From Humidesulfovibrio mexicanus (lineage in GTDB: Bacteria > Desulfobacterota > Desulfovibrionia > Desulfovibrionales > Desulfovibrionaceae): DNA of 64,000 nt. Each line of letters begins with the position of its first letter. Within the stretch, counting starts at the first letter, position 1. The position numbers and the translations under genes are program-made. The stretch is from the NCBI RefSeq assembly GCF_900188225.1, contig NZ_FZOC01000002.1:1-64000 (forward strand), read 5' to 3'. The notes below the pieces were generated by a model. That model was not told the origin of the DNA. It saw nothing but the letters and a program-made list of their open reading frames with translations, and ran no database searches. Below are positions 7,173-15,802 of the stretch, piece by piece.

Positions 7173-8369
7173 TCAGCACCCGTGCTTCGGTTTTCGGAAA
7201 TGCTTGCGGTTGAGCATGAATACCAGCCACATGGTGGCGAACTGAAGCGCCAGGCCGGGCGCTGTAAGCGCCCAGTAAGCGAAGGAGAACTTCGCGACCA
7301 GTCCGGCGTCCGCAAGACCCCGGTTGAGCCAGAACTGCAGCATGACCACCAGGGCCACGCCTGGACACACCAGCGCGTAGGAGCCCGGCGAACTCTCCGG
7401 GCCGGTGACGAACCGCTTCGCATAGCCCAGTTTGTTGAGGATGGCCCCCGCGAACAGGCCGAAGAGCAGTTGCGCGGAGAGAAACTGCGACAGCGCCATG
7501 AGCCGGTCGCCCGCACCGCTGTCCAGGGCGAAGTGTTCGTGCAGCCCGTGGCCCTGCCGCAGGCTGAGGATGGCCACGATGGTCAGCACCGGGATGAATA
7601 CGGAGAGCGTGGGCGCGGTCTCGATGTCGGCCCCGTGTTCCAGAAGCGAGCGCAGGCCCAGCAGCAGCGCCGTGGCCCCGGTAAGCGCCGTGGCGACCAG
7701 GAAGAACGTGGACAGGACGAGTCCGGCGCCGGAGATGGGGGCCACGGAGGACAGGCCGGCCGGGGCCGCAAGGCCGACGCCCACCATGGCCAGGGCGAAG
7801 GCGGGCAGGGCCTGGGCAAAGGAATTGTTGGCCGCGCAGTTGAAGCCGCCCGCAGTCAGCACCCGGACATAGAAGCGCCCCAGCATCCGCAGAACCATGA
7901 CCCCAATGGCCAGGAACACTACGATGGCCGCCGGGAACAGATACTCGACCACGCTCCACAGGCCCGGAACCAGCACCAGGCCGAGGATGAACAAGACGTT
8001 GACGTTCATGCCCAGGGCCAGGGGCAGGGCCAGCAGCTGCGTCTCGCCGTTGGAGGCGATCAGCTTGGCGTGCTCGCCGCCGCCTTTCCAGGCGCGGTAG
8101 CGCTGCAGGTTCCAGACAAGCAGCTTGATGTTGAGCACGGCGTAATACACGATTCCGGCCACGGCCAGAAGCAGCATGGCGCGCATGGCCAGGTCCCCGG
8201 CTTCGAAGGCTTTGGCGATGTCCTCGAAGACGGGGACGCTTTTGCCGGGGTGCGGAGTCCAGTGCATGAGCCACATGAAAAAGGTGACCGCGAGCCCCCC
8301 CGCGCCAAGGGATGACAGGAAGTAGAGCGGGGAATAGCCGTCTGGATCGGTCGTTGTGGATGCAGCCAT
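7173..8369 (-). CDS. Multi-pass membrane protein, possibly SLAC1/TehA-like
   Basis: This 398-residue, very hydrophobic protein has about ten membrane segments. It starts at MAASTTTDPDG, with GAGG 6 bases upstream; longer in-frame starts have no ribosome site. The alternating helices and short charged loops resemble tellurite-resistance/dicarboxylate (TDT) carriers, but similarity is weak. A conserved-looking stretch with a cysteine (GGFNCAANNSFAQ) lies mid-protein, and the last residue is cysteine. It sits 91 bases downstream of the selenocysteine peroxiredoxin on the same strand, so a shared transcript and a link to oxidative stress or thiol chemistry are possible. Function unknown. Confidence 0.6.
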   Translation of the reverse strand: MAASTTTDPDGYSPLYFLSSLGAGGLAVTFFMWLMHWTPHPGKSVPVFEDIAKAFEAGDLAMRAMLLLAVAGIVYYAVLNIKLLVWNLQRYRAWKGGGEHAKLIASNGETQLLALPLALGMNVNVLFILGLVLVPGLWSVVEYLFPAAIVVFLAIGVMVLRMLGRFYVRVLTAGGFNCAANNSFAQALPAFALAMVGVGLAAPAGLSSVAPISGAGLVLSTFFLVATALTGATALLLGLRSLLEHGADIETAPTLSVFIPVLTIVAILSLRQGHGLHEHFALDSGAGDRLMALSQFLSAQLLFGLFAGAILNKLGYAKRFVTGPESSPGSYALVCPGVALVVMLQFWLNRGLADAGLVAKFSFAYWALTAPGLALQFATMWLVFMLNRKHFRKPKHGC

Positions 8370-8414
8370 GCGCGCCTCGTGTTTCAGGTTGGGCCGTTTG
8401 GGGCGGCCGGGGGA

Positions 8415-8439
8415 CGCGGCGTCCGCGAAAGACGCCGCG
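8415..8439. other. Inverted repeat between peroxiredoxin and membrane-protein genes
   Basis: A perfect 9-base stem (CGCGGCGTC / GACGCCGCG) has a 7-base loop and no T-run on either side. It may act as an RNA processing or stabilising hairpin in the two-gene transcript rather than as a full terminator. Confidence 0.4.
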
Positions 8440-8460
8440 CCTGTTTCATTGTGTACGCAG

Positions 8461-9072
8461 CTAGTCGAAGGCCTTGTCCACGGTCCAGTGCTCCCAGACC
8501 TTGCCCACAAGGCCGACGCCGGGGGTCAGCACCGGCTTGCCGGGCCGCCAGCCGGACGGCGTGGCGTTTGCGCCCTTGCTCTCCCGAACCAGCTGGAAGG
8601 CCTGGATCTCCCGGATCGTCTCCTTGACGTTGCGCCCCACGGGAGGGGCCACCACCTCAAAAGCCTGCACCACCCCGTCGGGATCGATGAGGAAGCGGCC
8701 GCGCACGTCCACGCCTCCGGTTTCGTCATAGACTCCGTACAGCTTGCCGATGTTTCCGCCCGCATCGGTGAGCATGGGGAAGGGCACGGTCTTGGCGGTG
8801 ACCATCTTGGAAAGTTCGTCGTCCACCCACATCTTGTGCACGAACATGCTGTCCGTGCTCATGGAAAGGACCTGGACTCCCAGCTTGTCGAATTCGGGAT
8901 GCATCTCGGCGACCGCCGAGATCTCGGTGGCTCAAACGAAGGTGAAGTCGCCGGGGTAGAAGCAGAGCACCACCCACTTGCCGAGGTAGTTCGACAGCCT
9001 GACCTGGGTGAACGCGCCGTTGAAATAGGCCGGGGCGGCGAAGTCCGGCGCCTTCTTGCCGATTTGGATCAT
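8461..9072 (-). CDS. Selenocysteine-containing peroxiredoxin (AhpC/Prx1 type), UGA read-through
   Basis: Two open stretches (9072-8935 and 8931-8461) are in the same frame, separated only by TGA at 8934-8932. The context is [15 protein letters not shown], where AhpC-type enzymes have FVCPTEIS. The stop therefore falls exactly on the peroxidatic cysteine (residue 47). A hairpin 11 bases after the UGA has a GGUC loop like bacterial SECIS elements. With Sec inserted the product is 203 residues, the normal family length. The C-terminal CP(A)xW resolving-cysteine motif is replaced by TPSGWRPG, so the enzyme would act with one Sec and need an external thiol. The chosen ATG 9072 has AGGAG 8 bases upstream. 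A second strong site (GGAGG) precedes an in-frame ATG at 9180, which would add 36 residues. Family role: reduces peroxides. A decayed gene is unlikely because both halves are intact. Confidence 0.82.
8905..8920 (-). promoter_or_regulatory. Candidate bacterial SECIS hairpin
   Basis: Just after the in-frame UGA, the RNA reads CUCGGC-GGUC-GCCGAG: a perfect 6-pair stem with a 4-base loop starting GGU. The loop begins 18 bases after the UGA. Known bacterial SECIS elements have the apical loop about 16-37 bases downstream with G in its first two positions, and the E. coli fdhF loop also carries GGUC. It would recruit SelB. Confidence 0.72.
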
Positions 9073-9210
9073 GGGACGCTCTCCTTGCGGTTGTGGTGTG
9101 GAGGATGGCTGCGCGGGCTTTTGCTCCGCTTCGATTTCAACGCCTGGCCGCGAACAGGCGGCCGACAATTCTTCTCCCATAGCGTTCCTCCAAAGTTGAG
9201 GGTTTTAATA

Positions 9211-9231
9211 GGAATTATTCTCATCAATAAA
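9211..9231. promoter_or_regulatory. Possible Fur/PerR-like operator between peroxiredoxin and dehydrogenase genes
   Basis: The AT-rich, imperfectly palindromic stretch around GAATTATTCTCATCAATAAA stands out in GC-rich surroundings. It matches part of the Fur-family 7-1-7 pattern (TGATGAGAATAATTC on the minus strand). It lies 31-51 bases upstream of the earlier peroxiredoxin ATG, a good place for peroxide- or iron-responsive control. The match is partial. Confidence 0.35.
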
Positions 9232-9370
9232 ACCCTTCTTGCGCGCGGATGTCAAGTCTGGAATGCTTTCCGTCGTGCCAGGCGCTGGCGGCCTTTCCCT
9301 TTTGCCTTGTCGTGACGGCCCCGGCGGGCGTCCGACGCAGCACACAGCCCCAACCATACAGGAGCCCTCC

Positions 9371-10276
9371 ATGAACCCGACGCCCACAGGAACCACAAGC
9401 ACCCGCATCGGCTGGATCGGCACCGGCGTCATGGGCCTGTCCATGTGCGGACACCTCATGGCCGCAGGCCACCCGGCGACGGTGTTCAACCGCACCGAGG
9501 CCAAGGCGCGGCCGTTGCTGGACAAGGGCGCCGCCTGGGCGGAGAGCCCCCGCGCCGTGGCCGAGGCCTCCGACGTGGTGTTCACCATCGTCGGCTACCC
9601 GGACGATGTGCGCCGCGTGTATTTCGAGGCCAACGGCGTGCTGGCGGGCTTGAAGCCCGGAACCATCGCCGTGGACATGACCACCACCAGCCCCAGCCTG
9701 GCCGTGGAGATTTTTCAGTCGGCCGGGGCCAGGGGCGCGCACGCCCTGGACGCGCCCGTGTCCGGCGGGGACGTGGGCGCAAAGAACGCCGCCCTGTCCA
9801 TCATGGTCGGCGGGGAGGCCGAAGCCTTTGCGGCGGTGCGGCCCTTGTTCGAGCGCATGGGGCGGATCATTCTGCACCAGGGTCCGGCCGGGGCGGGGCA
9901 GCACACCAAGATGTGCAACCAGATCGTCATCGCCGGGAGCATGATCGGCGTGTGCGAGAGCCTGCTCTACGCCACACGGGCGGGGCTCGACCCCCAGGCC
10001 GTGCTTGCGGCCATCTCCAAGGGCGCGGCGGGGTGCTGGAGCCTGGACAACCTGGCCCCGCGCATTCTGAAGGGCGACTTCGCGCCGGGCTTCATGATCG
10101 AACATTTCATCAAGGACATGGATATCGCCCTGGAGGAGTCCCGGCGCATGGGGATTACGCTGCCGGGCCTGGCCCTTGTGGAGGGTTTGTACGCCGAGGC
10201 GGCCAGGGCCGGACACGGCAAAAGCGGCACCCAGGCCCTTTTCCTGGCGCTGGAGAAGCTGGCCGCCAGGGCATGA
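9371..10276 (+). CDS. NAD(P)-dependent beta-hydroxyacid dehydrogenase (3-hydroxyisobutyrate dehydrogenase family)
   Basis: This 301-residue protein has an N-terminal Rossmann fold with GWIGTGVMG at 14-22. The substrate motif is DAPVSGGDVGAKNAALSIMVGG, and the family's catalytic lysine lies in GAGQHTKMCNQ. The helical C-terminal half is complete. Family role: oxidation of a 3-hydroxyacid such as 3-hydroxyisobutyrate, tartronate semialdehyde or glyoxylate; the substrate cannot be assigned. The ATG has AGGAG at good spacing. It diverges from the peroxiredoxin gene and lies 59 bases upstream of an ABC permease pair with no clear functional link. Confidence 0.88.
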   Translation: MNPTPTGTTSTRIGWIGTGVMGLSMCGHLMAAGHPATVFNRTEAKARPLLDKGAAWAESPRAVAEASDVVFTIVGYPDDVRRVYFEANGVLAGLKPGTIAVDMTTTSPSLAVEIFQSAGARGAHALDAPVSGGDVGAKNAALSIMVGGEAEAFAAVRPLFERMGRIILHQGPAGAGQHTKMCNQIVIAGSMIGVCESLLYATRAGLDPQAVLAAISKGAAGCWSLDNLAPRILKGDFAPGFMIEHFIKDMDIALEESRRMGITLPGLALVEGLYAEAARAGHGKSGTQALFLALEKLAARA

Positions 10277-10335
10277 GGCGCGGGCGGCCGCGCTGACGCA
10301 TTGCTTCCGCGGCCGCCCTCGCGTATGCAGGGGCA

Positions 10336-11337
10336 ATGCGCATCCTTTCGCGGATACTTCTGAAGCTGGCCTGGGTGGCGGTGGTGCTCTTTGGCATCAC
10401 GGTCATCAGCTTCTGGGTCATCCACCTTGCGCCGGGCAAGCCCACGGACCTGCAGACCACGCTGAATCCCGGCGCCTCGGCCGTGGCCCGCGAGCGCCTG
10501 GAAAAGCTCTACGGACTGAACCAGCCCATCCACGTGCAGTACGGGCAGTGGCTCGGCCGCATGGCCAGGCTGGACTTCGGCCGGTCCATGAGCGGCGACT
10601 CGCGTCCCGTGTGGGACAAGATCAAGGAGCGTCTGCCGCTCACCTTCGGCATGAACGTGGTCTCGCTCTTTCTGACCCTGGCCGTGGCGATTCCCATCGG
10701 CGTGGCCGCGGCCTGGCGGCAGGGCGGGGCCTTTGACCGCATCTCCACCGTGGTGGTGTTCATCGGCTTCGCCATGCCCGGCTTCTGGCTGGCGCTTTTG
10801 CTCATGCTGCTTCTGGGCATCGTCTGGCCGGTGCTGCCCATTTCCGGCCTCACCAGTTTGGGGTTCGAAAAGCTTTCCTTTTGGGGCAAGGCCTGGGACA
10901 TCGCCCTGCATCTGGTTCTGCCGGTGTTTCTGTACACCTTCGGCAGCCTGGCGGGCATGTCGCGCTTCATGCGCGCCAGCATGTTGGAGGTGCTGCGCCA
11001 GGACTACATCCTCACGGCGCGCGCCAAGGGCCTGCCCGCGCGCGTGGTGATCTTCCGCCACGCCATGCGCAACGCGCTCTTGCCCGTCATCACGCTTTTG
11101 GGCCTCTCCGTGCCGGGGCTCATCGGCGGCAGCGTCATCATCGAGTCCATCTTCGCCCTGCCGGGCCTGGGCCAGCTCTTCTACCAGGCGGTCATGAGCC
11201 GCGACTACCCGCTGATCATGGGCAGCCTGGTGCTGGGCGCGGTGCTCACCCTTCTGGGCAACCTGCTGGCCGACCTGGGCTACGGCCTGGCGGACCCGCG
11301 CATCCGGGCCGGGGTCCGCAACGGAGGCGGGCAATGA
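10336..11337 (+). CDS. ABC transporter permease, dipeptide/oligopeptide type (DppB/OppB-like)
   Basis: This 333-residue inner-membrane protein has six predicted segments. The first helix [20 protein letters not shown] and the following periplasmic stretch are typical of DppB. The EAA-loop region ([25 protein letters not shown]) that contacts the ATPase is present. It forms a heterodimer with the next gene, which it overlaps by 4 bases. No binding protein or ATPase gene is in the window, so the transporter is split or uses subunits encoded elsewhere. Substrate could be peptides, nickel or other solutes of this family. Confidence 0.88.
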   Translation: MRILSRILLKLAWVAVVLFGITVISFWVIHLAPGKPTDLQTTLNPGASAVARERLEKLYGLNQPIHVQYGQWLGRMARLDFGRSMSGDSRPVWDKIKERLPLTFGMNVVSLFLTLAVAIPIGVAAAWRQGGAFDRISTVVVFIGFAMPGFWLALLLMLLLGIVWPVLPISGLTSLGFEKLSFWGKAWDIALHLVLPVFLYTFGSLAGMSRFMRASMLEVLRQDYILTARAKGLPARVVIFRHAMRNALLPVITLLGLSVPGLIGGSVIIESIFALPGLGQLFYQAVMSRDYPLIMGSLVLGAVLTLLGNLLADLGYGLADPRIRAGVRNGGGQ

Positions 11338-12227
11338 ACGCCACAGTGGTTCCACAGGCCAGCGCCAAGGCCAGTCCCGCCGCCCGCAAGCGCAAGCCCC
11401 TGGCTCCGCCCTCGTGGCTGGCCCGCTATGGCATGTTGGCCCTGGGCCTGCTGCTGGTGGGCGGCATGAGTTTGGCGGCGCTCCTGGCCCCGTGGATAGC
11501 CCCGTACGACCCCAACGCCATCAACGTGGACGCGCTTTTGCTCACCCCGTCCTTCGCGCACCCGCTGGGCACCGACGCCCTCGGGCGCGACGTGCTCTCG
11601 CGCATTTTGCACGGGGGGCGCGTGTCTTTGTGGGTGGGCTTTGTGGCCGTGGGCATCTCCACGGCCATAGGCCTGGCCCTGGGGCTTGTGGCCGGGTACT
11701 TCGGCAGGCTGGCGGACGAGCTCATCATGCGCGGGGTGGACGTCATGCTCTGCTTCCCGTCCTTCTTTCTTATCCTCGCGGTCATCGCCTTCCTGGAGCC
11801 GGACCTGACCAACATCATGGCCGTCATCGGCCTCACCTCCTGGATGGGCGTGGCGCGGCTGGTGCGGGCCGAGGCCATGGCCCTGCGCGGCCGCGACTAC
11901 GTTCTGGCGGCGCGCGCCGCCGGGGCCGGGCCTTTGCGCATCATCCTCCGGCATATCCTGCCCAACGCGCTGGCCCCGGTGCTGGTGTCCGCCACCCTGG
12001 GCGTGGCCGGGGCCATCCTGGTGGAGTCCTCGCTCTCCTTCCTGGGCCTGGGCGTGCAGCCCCCGGACGCCAGCTGGGGCAATATGCTCATGGACGGCAA
12101 GGAGGTGCTGGAGATCGCGCCCTGGCTCTCGGTGTTCCCTGGCGTGGCCATTCTGCTCACGGTGCTGGGCTACAACCTGCTGGGCGAAAGCCTGCGCGAC
12201 ATTCTGGACCCGCGCCTCAGGCGCTGA
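11334..12227 (+). CDS. ABC transporter permease, dipeptide/oligopeptide type (DppC/OppC-like)
   Basis: This 297-residue partner of the preceding permease has its ATG in the ATGA overlap with that gene. The OppC_N-like start, the [13 protein letters not shown] stretch and [16 protein letters not shown] are signatures of DppC/OppC proteins. The ATPase-docking loop ([21 protein letters not shown]) is present. Family role: second half of the membrane channel. The following YkgJ-type gene starts 13 bases after its stop, so all may be co-transcribed. Confidence 0.88.
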   Translation: MNATVVPQASAKASPAARKRKPLAPPSWLARYGMLALGLLLVGGMSLAALLAPWIAPYDPNAINVDALLLTPSFAHPLGTDALGRDVLSRILHGGRVSLWVGFVAVGISTAIGLALGLVAGYFGRLADELIMRGVDVMLCFPSFFLILAVIAFLEPDLTNIMAVIGLTSWMGVARLVRAEAMALRGRDYVLAARAAGAGPLRIILRHILPNALAPVLVSATLGVAGAILVESSLSFLGLGVQPPDASWGNMLMDGKEVLEIAPWLSVFPGVAILLTVLGYNLLGESLRDILDPRLRR

Positions 12228-12239
12228 GGGGAGTGGACC

Positions 12240-12905
12240 ATGGCCGCCACGCGTTCCGCCGAACCCCACCGCACGCGCTACCCCGCCCACGAGGTCCGGC
12301 ACCCCTGGCTTTCGGCCCTGCTGGACGCCTACCACATTTCCGACACCGCCGCCCGCGAGGAATTGGCGCGGGAGACCGCCCGCCGCGCCGCGCCGCCCGC
12401 TTGCGGGCCGGGCTGCTCCGTGTGCTGCGAGGGGCAGGTGATCCCGGTTTCGGTATTCGAGGTGCTGGGCCTGTGGTGGTATGTTGCGGAGATGCTCAAG
12501 GGGCGGGCCAGGCACGGCGTGCGGAAAAATTTGCTGGAGCGCGGGGCCGAGGACACGCGGCCGACGCCTGTCGCCTGCCCGTTTCTGGTGCGGCGCTCCT
12601 GCGCGGTGTATCCGGTCCGGCCCTTCATTTGCCGCCAGCACCATGTGTTCGGGCGGCCCTGCCAGCCGGGGGAGAACCTGCGCCAGGCCCGCCCCGGCGA
12701 CATCTTCAACACCGCCCAGGACCGCGCCAGGGACATGGCTTGGCTGCTGTTGCCCCTCTACGGCGTGGCCCAGGACGACATTGATCGCCGCTTCGAGAGG
12801 GGGTATGTGCAAGGCCGCAGCCGGGATCTGCACTCCCTGCCGCTTGCCAATCTCGTCACCCACATGGACGCCGCGGCGAAACGGAAGACCGACAACCATG
12901 CTTGA
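12240..12905 (+). CDS. YkgJ-family cysteine-cluster protein
   Basis: This 221-residue soluble protein carries CGPGCSVCCEG near residue 55, a CPF cysteine and a C-terminal pair in SCAVYPVRPFICR. This cysteine spacing defines the YkgJ/UPF0153 group, thought to bind zinc or an iron-sulfur cluster. Biochemical function is unknown. Its stop overlaps the recN start by 8 bases, so translation of the two may be coupled. Confidence 0.78.
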   Translation: MAATRSAEPHRTRYPAHEVRHPWLSALLDAYHISDTAAREELARETARRAAPPACGPGCSVCCEGQVIPVSVFEVLGLWWYVAEMLKGRARHGVRKNLLERGAEDTRPTPVACPFLVRRSCAVYPVRPFICRQHHVFGRPCQPGENLRQARPGDIFNTAQDRARDMAWLLLPLYGVAQDDIDRRFERGYVQGRSRDLHSLPLANLVTHMDAAAKRKTDNHA

Positions 12906-14481
12906 ACTTCTGCGCATTCGCGACCTGGCGCTCATTGAGGACGCCGAACTGGAATTCGCCTCCGGCATGAACGCCCTTACCGGCGAGACCGGCGCGGGCA
13001 AGAGCTTCATCGTGCGCGCCATTGATTTCCTCACCGGCGAGCCCATGGGCGCGGACTTGGTGCGGCCGGGGAAGGACAAGGCCGTGGTGGAGGCCGTGTT
13101 CGTGGCGGAAGGCGAAAACGGCGCGCCCGAAGACCTCATCATCCGCCGCGAGCTGGCCGCTGAAACCGGCCGCAGCCGCGTCTACGTCAACGACCGCCTG
13201 GCCTCCCTGGAGACCCTGCGCGAGCTCAAGCCCGGCCTGGTGCTGCACACCAGCCAGCACGGCCAGCAGAAGCTGTTGCAGCCGGCCTTCCAGCAGCGCA
13301 TTCTGGACGGCTTTCTGGCCGCGCCGGAACTGCCAGCCGAACGCGATGCGGCGCTTGCGGGCGTTCGCGCCGTGCAGGCCGCCCGCCAGGAACTGGCCGA
13401 GCGCATGGAGACGCTTTCGCGCCAGCGCGAGTTCCTGGAGTTCCAGCGCGAGGAGATCGGCCGCGTGAACCCCCTGCCCGGCGAGGAGGACGAGCTGCTC
13501 GTCCGCAAGGAGGCCCTCAAGGGCCGCGAGCGTCTGGAGGAAGCCCGCGCCCGCGCCCTGGAGGCGCTTCTGGGCGAGGTTCCCCTGGCCGCGCGCCTGG
13601 GCGAGCTGGCCCGCGCCCTGGCCCAGCTGGCCCCCTTCGACGACTCCTTTGACGCGGACCGGGAGGCGGCCGAGGATTTTCGCCACCAGCTCTCCGCCCT
13701 GGACGCGCGCATCCGCCGTTTGCGGCTGGACGAGGGCGAGGACGACATCGAGGCCATCGAGGCCCGGCTTTTCGAGCTGGCCAAGCTCAAGCGCAAGCTG
13801 AACAAGGGCCTGGACGAGATTGTGGACCTTGGCCGCCAGGTGGAGGAGAACCTGTCCTTCCTCGATTCCTGCGCCCTGGACGCCAAGCGCCTGGAGCGCG
13901 AGGAGGCCCAGGCGGCCCAGGCCCTGGGGGCCGTGCTGGAGCGCCTGAACGCCGCGCGGAAGGACGCGGCGGATCGCCTGTGCGCGCGCCTTGGCCAGGA
14001 ACTCGCCGGGCTTGGCTTCTCCGAGTACGCCCGCGTGGAGTTCGCCTTCGAACCCGCTCCGGTCTATTCCGGCCCGGAGGGCGAGCTGTGCGAGCTGCGC
14101 GGCCGCCTGTTCTGGGTGCCCAACCCCGGCCAGCCGCCGCGGCCCCTGGACAAGATCGCCTCGGGCGGCGAACTGTCCCGTTTCCTGCTGGCCCTTGCCG
14201 GGCTGCAAGCCGAGAGCGCCCGGCCCACCCTCATTTTCGACGAGGTGGACGCCGGAATAGGCGGGCATACGCTGACCCGGGTGGGCGAACGCTTGCAGGC
14301 GCTCGCCGCGCGCCAGCAGATGATCCTCATCACCCACTGGCCGCAGCTGGCCCGGCTGGCCGACCGCCATTTCCAGGTGCGCAAGGACGTGGTGGACGGC
14401 ATGACCTACACTGGCTGCGCGCGGCTGGACCAGGCGGCCATCGCCGCCGAACTGGCCCGCATGAGCGGCGTCACGGCCTGA
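12898..14481 (+). CDS. recN: DNA repair protein RecN
   Basis: This 527-residue SMC-like ATPase has the Walker A loop GETGAGKS at 29-36. A long coiled-coil middle (about 155-350) is rich in Glu, Arg and Ala. The ABC signature is ASGGELSRF and the Walker B is LIFDEVDAGIGG, followed by the switch ITHWPQLA. Family role: holds and processes double-strand break ends with RecA. Length and motif order are normal. The start follows from the 8-base overlap with the upstream gene and the LRIRDLALIEDAELEF N-terminus typical of RecN. Confidence 0.95.
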   Translation: MLELLRIRDLALIEDAELEFASGMNALTGETGAGKSFIVRAIDFLTGEPMGADLVRPGKDKAVVEAVFVAEGENGAPEDLIIRRELAAETGRSRVYVNDRLASLETLRELKPGLVLHTSQHGQQKLLQPAFQQRILDGFLAAPELPAERDAALAGVRAVQAARQELAERMETLSRQREFLEFQREEIGRVNPLPGEEDELLVRKEALKGRERLEEARARALEALLGEVPLAARLGELARALAQLAPFDDSFDADREAAEDFRHQLSALDARIRRLRLDEGEDDIEAIEARLFELAKLKRKLNKGLDEIVDLGRQVEENLSFLDSCALDAKRLEREEAQAAQALGAVLERLNAARKDAADRLCARLGQELAGLGFSEYARVEFAFEPAPVYSGPEGELCELRGRLFWVPNPGQPPRPLDKIASGGELSRFLLALAGLQAESARPTLIFDEVDAGIGGHTLTRVGERLQALAARQQMILITHWPQLARLADRHFQVRKDVVDGMTYTGCARLDQAAIAAELARMSGVTA

Positions 14482-14584
14482 TCGCCCCCCTGGGCGCGCC
14501 CGCTATTCCCCCCTTGAGCGTCGGCTCCGGGCGGGGTATGCTGTTCCCGGCCGGGAGCTGACCAGCCCGGCAAGGAGACCGACC

Positions 14585-15379
14585 ATGACCCGCCGACTCG
14601 CCTGGGCCTTCGTGACCCTGCTCGCCCTGGTGGCCGCGGCCTGCGCCAAGACCGCCTACACCAACCGCAGCCAGCTCCTGCTCATCAGCGAGGGCCAGGA
14701 GGTGGCGCTCGGCCTGCAGAGCGCTCAGGAAGTGCTCAAAAAGGAAAAGGAGAGCGGCGACGACCTCCAGGTCGAGCGCGTGAAGCGCGTAGGGCAGCGC
14801 ATCGCCGTCGCGGCCAACAAGCCGGACTACAAGTGGGAGTTCCGCTTGATCGAGAAGGACACCGTGAACGCCTTCTGCCTGCCGGGCGGCAAGGTTTTCG
14901 TGTACACCGGCATCCTGGATCTCACCACCAGCAACGACGAACTGGCCGCCGTCATGGGGCACGAGATCGCCCACGCGCTGCTGCGCCACGGCGGCGAGCG
15001 CGTGAGCATGGCCCTTATGGCGCAGATGGGCGGACAGGCGGCGTCTCTGGCCTTGGGCTCCAGCGTCAGCCCCGCCGCAAGCCAGGTGTTCAACCAGGTG
15101 TACGGCGTGGGCGCGCAGGTGGGCGTGATGTTGCCGCACAGCCGCTCCCAGGAATCCGAGGCCGACGAAGTGGGCATGATCCTGGCGGCCAAGGCGGGGT
15201 ACGAGCCCTCGGGCGCGCTTTCCCTGTGGCGCAAGATGGACGCCTACGCCAAAAGCAAGGGCCAGAACGCGCCGGGCTGGCTTTCCACCCACCCCACCAC
15301 AGAGGACCGCATAGCGGCCATCAAGTCCAAAATGGGCGCAATTCGCGCCAAGTATTACCAGCGCCAGGCCTTGCGCTAG
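14585..15379 (+). CDS. M48-family metalloprotease, lipoprotein
   Basis: This 264-residue protein has a lipoprotein signal: a basic N-terminus, a hydrophobic core and a lipobox ending at C20. The zinc motif HEIAH is at 126-130 and the third ligand lies in ESEADEVG (E192). These are features of LoiP/BepA-type peptidases, which act in the periplasm on misfolded outer-membrane proteins. It lacks the TPR tail of BepA, so it is closer to LoiP/YcaL. The ATG has AAGGAG close upstream. It lies about 100 bases after recN. Confidence 0.9.
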   Translation: MTRRLAWAFVTLLALVAAACAKTAYTNRSQLLLISEGQEVALGLQSAQEVLKKEKESGDDLQVERVKRVGQRIAVAANKPDYKWEFRLIEKDTVNAFCLPGGKVFVYTGILDLTTSNDELAAVMGHEIAHALLRHGGERVSMALMAQMGGQAASLALGSSVSPAASQVFNQVYGVGAQVGVMLPHSRSQESEADEVGMILAAKAGYEPSGALSLWRKMDAYAKSKGQNAPGWLSTHPTTEDRIAAIKSKMGAIRAKYYQRQALR

Positions 15380-15392
15380 CGCGGCGGCACGC

Positions 15393-15779
15393 ATGATCGT
15401 CTGCACAGGCTGCGGCGCCAGGAACCCGGACGATGCGCACGTCTGCTCGGTCTGCGGCCGCAAGCTGCAGTCGCGCCGGACCGCGCCCCAGACCGAGCGC
15501 AATGGCCAGGCACCGCTGGATCTGGATGCTCTTGGCAGGCCGCCGGGCGAGCCGGACCCGGCCACCGGGCAGGCGGGCGGAGCATGGGAACACCTTGCCC
15601 CGGCGGAGCGGGATCTGGACGAGCACGCCGTGAAGCTGGTGCGCTCCGCTGCGGAGATTTGGACCTACGCCCTGCTGCTGGTGGCCAGCGCGGTGGCGAT
15701 GGTCGTGTTCCAAGACTGGCGCTATCTGGCGGGCGGACTGGTCATCGCCGCCGGGCTGGCCTGGGCGCGCGGCATCTAG
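15393..15779 (+). CDS. Zinc-ribbon small membrane protein
   Basis: This 128-residue protein has an N-terminal zinc ribbon with C4, C7, C18 and C21 (VCTGCGARNPD ... CSVCGRKL). A flexible Pro/Gly-rich linker follows, then two membrane helices at about 88-127. It starts 13 bases after the M48 protease stop, which suggests one transcript. Function unknown; such proteins often help organise membrane complexes. The neighbour link suggests envelope quality control, which is inference. Confidence 0.72.
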   Translation: MIVCTGCGARNPDDAHVCSVCGRKLQSRRTAPQTERNGQAPLDLDALGRPPGEPDPATGQAGGAWEHLAPAERDLDEHAVKLVRSAAEIWTYALLLVASAVAMVVFQDWRYLAGGLVIAAGLAWARGI

Positions 15780-15802
15780 CCTGCGCTCGGCATTGTGCCG
15801 TC

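Noticed and set aside
8932-8934. In-frame TGA in the peroxiredoxin read as a decayed gene or sequencing error
   Set aside because: The position is exactly the peroxidatic cysteine, both flanks are well conserved, and a SECIS-like hairpin follows, so selenocysteine explains it better.
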